This document shows positions 7,453-14,426 of a stretch of 41,199 nt of DNA, piece after piece; within the stretch, counting starts at the first letter, position 1; the number at the start of each line of letters is the position of its first letter. The position numbers and the translations under genes were made by a program. Where the stretch lies: positions 1 through 41,199 of the forward strand of contig JAIDPA010000200.1 in NCBI GenBank assembly GCA_029062985.1, written 5' to 3'. The stretch is from Muribaculaceae bacterium (GTDB lineage Bacteria; Bacteroidota; Bacteroidia; Bacteroidales; Muribaculaceae). The notes beneath the pieces were generated by a model. That model saw only the letters and a list, made by a program, of their open reading frames with translations, was not told where the DNA came from and ran no database searches.

Positions 7453-9438
7453 CTAATCCTTGTGGAAATGGGAATAGACAAGTTTCCCTTTGCTTTTCCC
7501 GATAGCCGAGATTATCTCTTCCTCGCTTGCCTCCTTTATGCGTTTCACGCTTTTGAAGGTTTTCATGAGGGTCTTTGACGTAGCTTCCCCCACACCTTTT
7601 ATGGAGTCGAGTTCACTCACGACCTGCCCTTTTGAACGTCTCAGGCGATGATGGGTGATTCCGAATCTATGGGCTTCGTCGCGCAATGCCTGCACCACCT
7701 GAAGGCTTCTGCTCTTCTTGTCGATATAGAGCGGAAGCTGGTCGCCGGGAAAATAAATTTCCTCCAGGCGTTTCGCGATTCCGACAAGCGCCACCTCTCC
7801 TCTTATTCCCATTTCATCGAATGCCTCGACAGCTGCGCTCAACTGTCCTTTTCCGCCGTCAACAACGACCAGCTGCGGCAGCGATTCTCCTTCAGCCATC
7901 ATCCGGGAATAGCGTCTGTGGAGCACCTCCTTCATCGAGGCAAAATCATCCGGACCCTCGACTGTCTTTATTATGAAATGCCGATAGTCTTTTTTTGAAG
8001 GTTTCCCGTTGCGGAACACCACACAGCTTGCGACAGGATTTGTGCCCTGGATATTGGAGTTATCAAAACATTCAATATGGCGAGGCTGGACGCTCAGACG
8101 GAAATCCGACTTCATCTGCTCCATAAGTTTTTCCACCCCTTTCTCAGGATCGAGTTTTTCCGCCATCTTTTCCTTATCTGCCATATATTGCCTGACGTTC
8201 TTCAGTCCGACATCCAGAATTTTCTTCTTGTCTCCCCGCTTGGGGACTACAAAACTTACTCCTTCAAATTCCACGTCAGGCTCAAACGGGACAATTACCG
8301 AACTGAATTTCCGGGAGAACCGACGTCCAATCTCAGCTATTGCCATCGACAGAATTTCTGCCGGCGTCTCTGCAAGGCGTCTTCTGAATTCCATATTCAG
8401 GCTCTGCACGACTGCCCCGTTATGCAGATGCATAAAATTGACGTATGCCGAATCTCCGCTTTCATCGTATGCAAACATATCGGCGTCCGCCTCCTCTGTG
8501 ACGGCTATGACCGATTTCGCATTGTAGCGTTTCACAGCTTCATATTTCTCTTTCACCACCTGTGCCTCCTCAAATTTCCATTCCTCGCTGAGTCGGCTCA
8601 TTTCCTCCTTGAGATAATTTTCCAGCACCAACGTTTCTCCATTGAGAATCTGTCTCACCTGCTGCACATACTTTCCATAATCTTCCGGATTAATCAGACC
8701 GCGGCAACATCCGCTGCATTTCTTGATATGATAATCCAGGCACAGGCTGAATTTGCCTCTGGCAATATTTTTCTCCTCCAGCTGATGACGGCAACTCCTC
8801 AGCGGAAAGACGTCACGAATGAGCTGGAGCACCACTTTCGCCGACTGCTGATTGCTGTACGGACCGTAATATTTTCCCTCAATCCCCTTCTCCCTCGTCA
8901 TGAACACACGCGGATAAAGTTCTTTAGTCACCACAATCCAGGGATACGACTTATCATCCTTGAGCAGCACATTGTAGTGGGGCTGATATGCCTTTATCAT
9001 CGCATTCTCCAGATGAAGGGCATCCTCCTCGCTTCCCACCACTATGAATCTCATGTCGACGATATTCCTGACCAGAAGATTTGTCTTGATGGAATCATGG
9101 CGCCTGTTGAAATAAGAAGACACCCTCCTCTTGAGTCTTTTGGCTTTTCCGACATAAATCACCTTCCCGTGGCGATCGATATACATATATACTCCCGGCA
9201 GCTCCGGAAGATTCAGAATCTTCTCACGCAGATGTTCTCCCGGACGGTTATTCCTCAGGTCGTCGGCAGTTCTGTCAGGTTTGATCTCAATATCGAACTT
9301 CCCTGTCTCATCAATATTTCTTCCGGCGTCAGCCAGAATTTTTTCAATAGCGCCCATATCCGGTTCTCTCCTCACCTCCCCGGTGAAGCTTTCCTCAATA
9401 TTCAGATTATCGTTTTCCATAACATTTTCCTTTTCCAT
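7453..9438 (-). CDS. uvrC: Excinuclease ABC subunit C
   Basis: A 661-residue UvrC, which makes both incisions in nucleotide excision repair with UvrB. It begins with an extra 60-75 residues (rich in D, E and N) before the GIY-YIG nuclease domain (about 79-160: PGVYMYIDRHGKVIYVGKAK, KRRVSSYF). A cysteine cluster that may bind Fe-S follows (SLCLDYHIKKCSGCC). The UVR motif (SEEWKFEEAQVVKEKYEA), the RNase H-like C-terminal nuclease (ECFDNSNIQGTNPVASCVVF) and a tandem helix-hairpin-helix (LDSIKGVGEATSKTL) complete the standard order. The start at 9438 is used; MENDN six codons later is equally possible. uvrC follows apt, with a hairpin in the spacer. Confidence 0.95.
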   Translation of the reverse strand: MEKENVMENDNLNIEESFTGEVRREPDMGAIEKILADAGRNIDETGKFDIEIKPDRTADDLRNNRPGEHLREKILNLPELPGVYMYIDRHGKVIYVGKAKRLKRRVSSYFNRRHDSIKTNLLVRNIVDMRFIVVGSEEDALHLENAMIKAYQPHYNVLLKDDKSYPWIVVTKELYPRVFMTREKGIEGKYYGPYSNQQSAKVVLQLIRDVFPLRSCRHQLEEKNIARGKFSLCLDYHIKKCSGCCRGLINPEDYGKYVQQVRQILNGETLVLENYLKEEMSRLSEEWKFEEAQVVKEKYEAVKRYNAKSVIAVTEEADADMFAYDESGDSAYVNFMHLHNGAVVQSLNMEFRRRLAETPAEILSMAIAEIGRRFSRKFSSVIVPFEPDVEFEGVSFVVPKRGDKKKILDVGLKNVRQYMADKEKMAEKLDPEKGVEKLMEQMKSDFRLSVQPRHIECFDNSNIQGTNPVASCVVFRNGKPSKKDYRHFIIKTVEGPDDFASMKEVLHRRYSRMMAEGESLPQLVVVDGGKGQLSAAVEAFDEMGIRGEVALVGIAKRLEEIYFPGDQLPLYIDKKSRSLQVVQALRDEAHRFGITHHRLRRSKGQVVSELDSIKGVGEATSKTLMKTFKSVKRIKEASEEEIISAIGKSKGKLVYSHFHKD

Positions 9439-9451
9439 TATTAAGAATCGA

Positions 9452-9485
9452 GCAGGACCAAACGCATGGCGGCGTTCTGTCCTGC
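9452..9485 (-). other. Stem-loop just before the uvrC start
   Basis: GCAGGAC (9452-9458) pairs with GTCCTGC (9479-9485), and AACGC (9461-9465) with GCGTT (9472-9476), around a six-base loop and a small 2x2 internal loop. In minus-strand RNA a G-U pair closes part of that internal loop, so the hairpin is better there. No T tract follows. It ends 13 bases before the uvrC start and could affect stability or translation of uvrC mRNA. Confidence 0.45.
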
Positions 9486-9551
9486 CCTTTCAAGGTTTCA
9501 AAAAGTTCGATGGATTCGGGAATCAAACCCTATTTCTGCCTTGCTCCATTC

Positions 9552-10076
9552 TCAATATTTAAGAAGCGACGTGACCTCACAGTCTTTGGGAAGGGCATCC
9601 CTGCCATTGAGTGCCGTAAGCTCCACAATAAAATTAATATAGATTTTCTTAGGGTTCATGCTTTTCACAAGTTCATAGGCAGCTTCCATCGTGCCCCCCG
9701 TCGCGAGGAGATCATCATGAAGCACCACCACATCATCCGAAGTGATCGCATCGCTATGCAGTTCGATAGTGTCGACGCCATACTCTTTTGCATAAGCCTT
9801 CTTCACCGTAACCGAGGGAAGTTTTCCGGGCTTTCTCGCAGGCACGAATCCGCTTTTCAACTCGTATGCAAGAATGCTTCCTCCGATGAAACCGCGAGAT
9901 TCTATCCCCACAACCTTAGTCACACCCTTATCCTTATACAATTCATAGAGTGCCTTACCCAACACCTGGAGCGCCTCTCCATTCTTCAGCATTGTGGTGA
10001 GATCGCGAAATATTATACCCTTTGAAGGAAAATCAGGCACATCGCGGATAAGTCTCTTCAATGATTCAAGTTCCAT
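9552..10076 (-). CDS. apt: Adenine phosphoribosyltransferase
   Basis: A 174-residue type I phosphoribosyltransferase, full length for the family. It makes AMP from adenine and PRPP in purine salvage in the cytoplasm. Visible motifs are the N-terminal RDVPDFPSKGIIFRD, the IESRGFIGG segment and the PRPP-binding loop VVLHDDLLATGGTM. It lies between mnmG and uvrC in the same direction. The 93-base spacer to mnmG holds the parS-like palindrome. Confidence 0.95.
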   Translation of the reverse strand: MELESLKRLIRDVPDFPSKGIIFRDLTTMLKNGEALQVLGKALYELYKDKGVTKVVGIESRGFIGGSILAYELKSGFVPARKPGKLPSVTVKKAYAKEYGVDTIELHSDAITSDDVVVLHDDLLATGGTMEAAYELVKSMNPKKIYINFIVELTALNGRDALPKDCEVTSLLKY

Positions 10077-10105
10077 GTCTGTTATCTTTTAATGGTTAAA
10101 GAACG

Positions 10106-10127
10106 ATTTGTTCCACGTGGAACAAAT
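10106..10127. promoter_or_regulatory. parS: parS-like 22-bp perfect palindrome (possible ParB site)
   Basis: The core TGTTCCACGTGGAACA (10109-10124) is a perfect 16-bp palindrome that extends to 22 bp (10106-10127). It fits the widely conserved bacterial parS pattern TGTTnCACGTGnAACA. It is intergenic, 29 bases upstream of apt and 42 bases after the mnmG stop. parS sites usually cluster near the replication origin, and mnmG is often an origin-proximal gene. ParB binding is inferred; no parA/parB genes are in the window. Confidence 0.7.
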
Positions 10128-10169
10128 TTTAATTATCTCATTTATTTTCATTATTTTCTCTCTTTCTCA

Positions 10170-12128
10170 TCACCTGTGGAGCAAGACAAGCAAGATGTTT
10201 ATATCAGCAGGAGAAACCCCGGGGATTCGAGAAGCCTGCCCTATTGTCTTAGGCTGTATCTTTGAAAGCTTCTGGCGTGCCTCCGTCGAAAGACTCTGCA
10301 GAGAATGATAATCCAGGTCGTGGGGGAGCCTTACGTATTCAAGACGACGGGCTTTTTCCGCAAGTTCTTTTTCCCGGGTGATATACCCTCCATATTTAAT
10401 AAGAATTTCGGCTGCCTCAATAATCTCTTCTCTTCTCTCCTGCTCTATCTCGTTCAGGCGTTTCTGAAGTTTCGGAATACGGGGCGCAAGATTGGAAAAA
10501 CTTAGCTGCGGGCGCTTCAGGAGTTCGCTCAGCTTTGTAGACGCCGTCATGGGAGCCGTGCCTAAGCTTTCAAGACAGGAATTCATATCGGCAGTCATCT
10601 TCACTGTGAATGCGGCGCACCAGTCAAGAAGAGCATCCCGTTCTCTCTTTTTACTCTCCATTGCCTCATATCGGCTGCGATCGGCAAGTCCGATTTCATA
10701 ACCTTTCGGAGTCAGACGCATGTCGGCATCATCCTGCCTGAGCAATATCCTGTATTCGGCTCTGGAGGTAAACATGCGGTAAGGTTCATCAACTCCTTTC
10801 GTCACGAGATCATCTATCAGGACACCGATATATGCCTCATCTCTCCCTAAAACCAGAGGCTCACTACCCCTCACACTCAGAGCTGCGTTTATTCCTGCCA
10901 GCAGGCCCTGGGCTGCCGCTTCCTCATACCCGGTGGTGCCGTTCACCTGTCCGGCAAGATAAAGTCCGCCGACAAGCTTGGATTCGAGGGTATGGTGAAG
11001 CTGAGTAGGATCAAAATAATCATATTCTATCGCATAGCCGGGACGATAAAAATGGACATTTCTCAGAGCAGGGACATTCTTCAGAGCCTTCAGCTGGACC
11101 TCCCAGGGCAATGAACTTGAAAAACCGTTGATATAATATTCGTTTGTCGTTTCTCCTTCGGGCTCAAGGAAGAGCTGATGACTTTCCTTATCTGCAAAAG
11201 TGACGATTTTCGTCTCGATAGAGGGACAATATCTTGGTCCGATGCTTTTGATCTGACCGTTATAAAGAGGAGAAGAATCAAGATTATTCCTCAGCTCAGC
11301 ATGAACTTCAGGATTCGTATGAACAATGTAGCAGCTACGCGGATTCAATTCCCTTTTCACTTCCGGAAGAAAGGAAAATTTATGGAAATCCCTTTCTATA
11401 AGCTCAACTTTTTCCTCAGAAACGGGAGTCAGGCGCTCGAGTGCAACCACTTTATCATCGCCATCCTGACGCTCTGCAAGGGAAAAATCGATGCTTCGGG
11501 CATCGATTCTGGCTGGAGTTCCCGTCTTCATCCTCAAAGGAGTCAGCCCTGCCCTTTTTAACTGTTCAGAAAGCCCGAACGACGCCGGTTCGGAAACTCT
11601 TCCTCCCGCAATCTGAGTGGCGCCGAAATGCATCAGTCCGTTCAGAAAAGTACCGGCTGTGAGGATGACCTTTTTTGCATTGAATGTAAAACCCAATGAT
11701 GTAACGACACTCTTCATCACTTGCTCACCGGACTCTTTCTCATCAAATTCAAAAGCTACTGCCATATCCTGAAAAAGATTTAATCCGGGAGTATTTTCAA
11801 GAGTCTTTCTCCATTCCTCTATAAAACGTGTCCTGTCTGACTGCACTCTTGGAGACCATACCGCAGGGCCTTTTGATCGGTTAAGCATCCTGAACTGAAT
11901 CGCGGTTTTATCGGAGATTATGCCCATTTCACCGCCTAAAGCGTCAATTTCCCTTACAATCTGACCCTTTGCAATTCCTCCGACCGCAGGGTTGCAGGAC
12001 ATCTGCCCGACCCTGTTTAGATCTGCCGTTATAAGAAGAGTGGAGACTCCCAGTTTTGCCGCAGCTACAGCTGCCTCGCATCCTGCATGTCCCCCTCCTA
12101 TCACTATAACATCGTAATCAAATATCAT
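10170..12128 (-). CDS. mnmG: tRNA uridine-5-carboxymethylaminomethyl(34) synthesis enzyme MnmG
   Basis: A 652-residue FAD protein (GidA). With MnmE it installs the carboxymethylaminomethyl group on U34 of certain tRNAs. The N-terminal dinucleotide-binding loop is [20 protein letters not shown]. Family signatures [14 protein letters not shown] and [13 protein letters not shown] follow, then [12 protein letters not shown] and, further on, [20 protein letters not shown] and [20 protein letters not shown]. The C-terminal helical region ends with the conserved pattern [18 protein letters not shown]. Full length. It starts 32 bases after the ybeY stop, so the two are probably co-transcribed. Confidence 0.97.
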   Translation of the reverse strand: MIFDYDVIVIGGGHAGCEAAVAAAKLGVSTLLITADLNRVGQMSCNPAVGGIAKGQIVREIDALGGEMGIISDKTAIQFRMLNRSKGPAVWSPRVQSDRTRFIEEWRKTLENTPGLNLFQDMAVAFEFDEKESGEQVMKSVVTSLGFTFNAKKVILTAGTFLNGLMHFGATQIAGGRVSEPASFGLSEQLKRAGLTPLRMKTGTPARIDARSIDFSLAERQDGDDKVVALERLTPVSEEKVELIERDFHKFSFLPEVKRELNPRSCYIVHTNPEVHAELRNNLDSSPLYNGQIKSIGPRYCPSIETKIVTFADKESHQLFLEPEGETTNEYYINGFSSSLPWEVQLKALKNVPALRNVHFYRPGYAIEYDYFDPTQLHHTLESKLVGGLYLAGQVNGTTGYEEAAAQGLLAGINAALSVRGSEPLVLGRDEAYIGVLIDDLVTKGVDEPYRMFTSRAEYRILLRQDDADMRLTPKGYEIGLADRSRYEAMESKKRERDALLDWCAAFTVKMTADMNSCLESLGTAPMTASTKLSELLKRPQLSFSNLAPRIPKLQKRLNEIEQERREEIIEAAEILIKYGGYITREKELAEKARRLEYVRLPHDLDYHSLQSLSTEARQKLSKIQPKTIGQASRIPGVSPADINILLVLLHR

Positions 12129-12160
12129 AATTTTTAAAATTTCCTGTTCCTAACGATAAA

Positions 12161-12592
12161 TCATTTCCGGCTTTTCATTTCCTGCCAGAGAGCGAGAGCC
12201 TCATTCTCATGATTCTCCATAATTTCCCGTTCTCCCGGTCCTTTATCATCAATGCCACAAAGATGCAGGACCCCGTGAGCTATTACTCTAAGAAGTTCCT
12301 TTTCATAAGAATCTCCGATTTCTTCGGAATTACTTTTCACCGTCTCAAGCGAGAGAAATATGTCTCCCCCTATTTTATCACGCCGGGAATAATCAAATGT
12401 TATTATGTCCGTATAATAGTCATGATGCAGAAATTCCCGATTAACCCGAAGAATTTCCTCATCATCACAAAAAAGATAGTTAACATTTCCCACCCTTCTA
12501 TCATGGGCAGCCGCGACTTCTCCAAGCCATTTTCCAACCTCAGAAAAATCGAGCGCCGGGAGCGCTACATTTTTTACGTCAAAAGATATCAT
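12161..12592 (-). CDS. ybeY: Endoribonuclease YbeY (16S rRNA 3' maturation)
   Basis: A 143-residue metal-dependent RNase of the UPF0054 family, needed for rRNA maturation and ribosome quality control. The signature region reads VIAHGVLHLCGIDDKGPGE: the two histidines of HGxLH are present, but the third metal-binding histidine of the canonical HGxLHLxGYDH is an aspartate. The segment NREFLHHDYYTDIITFDYS fits the family. It is the first gene of the minus-strand run towards mnmG and has a promoter at 12715-12744. Confidence 0.92.
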   Translation of the reverse strand: MISFDVKNVALPALDFSEVGKWLGEVAAAHDRRVGNVNYLFCDDEEILRVNREFLHHDYYTDIITFDYSRRDKIGGDIFLSLETVKSNSEEIGDSYEKELLRVIAHGVLHLCGIDDKGPGEREIMENHENEALALWQEMKSRK

Positions 12593-12714
12593 GATAATTA
12601 ATATTTTTCAAAAAGTTTCGATTTCATCGCAAAAATCAGCATCCCTGAGCCATATCATGACCTAAGGGAATTTAAAATTTCCTGCTTCAGATATTTATGC
12701 GATAATCATTTCTG

Positions 12715-12744
12715 CAAAAATACAAAAAAATACGACATCTGCAA
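12715..12744 (-). promoter_or_regulatory. Promoter of the ybeY-mnmG-apt-uvrC-rnr run
   Basis: On the minus strand the -7 box TATTTTTG (12715-12722) fits TAnnTTTG and lies 19 bases from TTG (12742-12744). The start would be near 12709, giving a leader of about 115 bases before ybeY. Confidence 0.5.
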
Positions 12745-12829
12745 CAGGATTTTATCTCCATAGAGGGCGAACTGTGCGAATGCCGTATTTTCTTAATTTT
12801 TCCGTTACAAATCACACATTTTTGGAATT

Positions 12830-12866
12830 ATTATATAATATATTGACAATCAATATATTATATAAT
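12830..12866. repeat. Perfect 16-bp AT-rich inverted repeat
   Basis: The left arm ATTATATAATATATTG (12830-12845) and the right arm CAATATATTATATAAT (12851-12866) are exact reverse complements around the loop ACAAT. With one G/C pair per arm it is a poor terminator. It is better explained as a site for a dimeric DNA-binding protein, or as a melting or cruciform element. It lies about 210 bases upstream of the division cluster. Confidence 0.75.
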
Positions 12867-12891
12867 CAAATATTAAATTTAAGCCTATTCA

Positions 12892-12909
12892 GAATCAAAA
12901 ATTTGATTC
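12892..12909. repeat. Short inverted repeat GAATCAAA-AA-TTTGATTC
   Basis: Eight-base arms (12892-12899 and 12902-12909) are exact reverse complements with a two-base spacer. It lies 25 bases from the larger inverted repeat in the same spacer. It could be an operator half of the same control region; this is inference only. Confidence 0.5.
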
Positions 12910-13037
12910 AGATATAGAGCGCTTGTCGGAAAAATTTATGGAAATACGCCTCGAAAACGCTTTGTCCGTGTATAACCCTATTAAAAAAATTTTCTATATT
13001 TTTGGAATTTTTTTATAAAAGATTTTCAAATTTTTCT

Positions 13038-13045
13038 TAACTTTA
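13038..13045 (+). promoter_or_regulatory. Weak -7-like box upstream of rsmH
   Basis: TAACTTTA differs from TAnnTTTG at the last base and lies 34 bases before the rsmH ATG. No TTG or TTTG is found at the proper distance (the nearest TTTG is 33 bases upstream). It is the best candidate for the start of the division cluster transcript but is uncertain. Confidence 0.3.
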
Positions 13046-13079
13046 CGCTCAAAATCAAACTTTGCGGAAGATTTTTCAA

Positions 13080-14006
13080 ATGGCTGACACCATCTATCAT
13101 ATACCGGCATTACTTGCCGAAACTCTTAACTTACTAAAAATCAAGCCCAACGGCACTTATATCGACGCCACTTTCGGTGGTGGCGGTCATTCGCGTGCCA
13201 TAATGGCTGAGCTTAGTCAGGAGGGACGACTGTTCTCATTCGATCGTGACTATGAGGCGGCTCAGAACATCATTGATGACGCCCGTTTCACTTTCGTGCT
13301 TTCCAACTTCAGGTATATTGAAAATTTCATGCGGTTCTATAAGGCTGGTTCTGCGGACGGCATTCTTGCCGACCTCGGAGTCAGCTTCCACCACTTTGAT
13401 TCTCCTGAAAGAGGTTTTTCATTCCGGACAGACGCTCCCCTCGACATGAGGATGAATCGTAATGCAGCCCGCTCTGCCGCCGACATTCTGGAGGCATCCG
13501 ATGAGCAGACCCTGAAAAACATCTTCCGCAGCTATGCCGATCTTCGGCAACCGGGGAATGTGGCTAAGGCTATCGTCAAAGCCAGATCCCTCGCTCCTAT
13601 CGACACCACCTTCCGTCTTGCAGAAGCTGTACGCCCTGCCTTAGACCCTCGTCAGGAGAAAAAGGAGCTCGCTCAGGTGTTCCAGGCATTACGAATTGAA
13701 ACAAACGATGAAATGGCTGACCTCAGGATTTTTTTAAATGCTGCCACAAGGGTGCTTCGTCCCGGAGGCAGGCTTGCTGTCCTGACATACCATTCCATCG
13801 AAGACCGCATGGTGAAAAATTTCATGAAGTCAGGAAACATTGATGGCGTTGAGCAAAAAGATTTTTATGGGAATGTGAAATCTCCCTGGAAGATTATTAC
13901 CCGTAAACCGGTCGAACCCTCCCCTGAAGAAATTGAGGCTAATCCAAGAGCAAGAAGTGCCAAACTGCGCGTGGCGGAATTGAAAGATTCTCTTTTCAAT
14001 TTCTAA
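13080..14006 (+). CDS. rsmH: 16S rRNA (cytosine(1402)-N(4))-methyltransferase RsmH
   Basis: A 308-residue MraW/RsmH enzyme that methylates C1402 of 16S rRNA in the ribosomal P site. The start at the ATG (MADTIYHIPALLAETL) is chosen over a TTG six codons upstream. The SAM-binding region is YIDATFGGGGHSRAIMAEL. Later come ADLGVSFHHFDSPERGFSFR and MRMNRNAARSAADIL, and the family motif VLTYHSIEDRMVKNF. It is the first gene of the division and cell wall cluster, 10 bases upstream of ftsL. No mraZ precedes it. Confidence 0.95.
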   Translation: MADTIYHIPALLAETLNLLKIKPNGTYIDATFGGGGHSRAIMAELSQEGRLFSFDRDYEAAQNIIDDARFTFVLSNFRYIENFMRFYKAGSADGILADLGVSFHHFDSPERGFSFRTDAPLDMRMNRNAARSAADILEASDEQTLKNIFRSYADLRQPGNVAKAIVKARSLAPIDTTFRLAEAVRPALDPRQEKKELAQVFQALRIETNDEMADLRIFLNAATRVLRPGGRLAVLTYHSIEDRMVKNFMKSGNIDGVEQKDFYGNVKSPWKIITRKPVEPSPEEIEANPRARSAKLRVAELKDSLFNF

Positions 14007-14016
14007 TTCTCTCTCA

Positions 14017-14409
14017 ATGGCTCTGAAAAAAAGTAATTCTTCAAAAACAAGCAACAGTTCAAATAATACTGACAATAAAAAAAGGACAGCCCCCGGATGG
14101 GTGGCTGACCTCAGGTATGGCCGTTCCCTTTCTCTTGAATTTTTTAAAAGGAATGCATGGCTTCTCATGGTGTTCGTGGTTGCAATCATTGCCCTTATGG
14201 GTCTCCGGTATAAGACAAAAACGAAAATGGAGGAAATAAAGCGCCTCACGACCGAACTGCAGAGAGCCGAGAGTTCAAAGCTTCAGGAAAAGGCTGCATA
14301 TATGTCGCTGATTCGTGAAACTGAAATGAAACGCCTCGTTGAAGAAAAGAAACTTGGTCTCGATTTTCAGGAGCTGCCACCTTACGAACTCGAAATTGAC
14401 AAAAACTAA
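14017..14409 (+). CDS. ftsL: FtsL-like cell division protein
   Basis: A 130-residue bitopic membrane protein. An N-terminal cytoplasmic segment rich in S, N and K is followed by one membrane span near 46-66 (WLLMVFVVAIIALMGLRY) and a periplasmic coiled coil (EEIKRLTTELQRAESSKL). This matches the Bacteroidota FtsL-like family in size, topology and position between rsmH and the division transpeptidase. In the divisome FtsL works with FtsQ and the FtsWI synthase. FtsL proteins vary strongly in sequence, so position is the main evidence. Confidence 0.85.
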   Translation: MALKKSNSSKTSNSSNNTDNKKRTAPGWVADLRYGRSLSLEFFKRNAWLLMVFVVAIIALMGLRYKTKTKMEEIKRLTTELQRAESSKLQEKAAYMSLIRETEMKRLVEEKKLGLDFQELPPYELEIDKN

Positions 14410-14426
14410 CTAACATTCCCTTCGCT

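Larger units (their letters stand above)
12593..13079. other. AT-rich divergent spacer between ybeY and rsmH
   Basis: There is no open frame of coding quality in these 487 bases. The spacer holds the ybeY promoter (12715-12744, minus), two inverted repeats (12830-12866 and 12892-12909) and a weak -7-like box for rsmH (TAACTTTA at 13038-13045, without a clear -33 partner). mraZ, which often precedes rsmH in division clusters, is not present. Confidence 0.7.

Noticed and set aside
8077-9444. A 455-codon open frame on the plus strand
   Set aside because: It lies wholly antisense to uvrC, has no family-like motifs, and its composition reflects the opposite strand of a coding gene.
12830-12866. 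Reading the AT-rich inverted repeat as a Rho-independent terminator
   Set aside because: The stem has almost no G/C, no T run follows, and the flanking genes diverge from this spacer, so no transcript is expected to end here.
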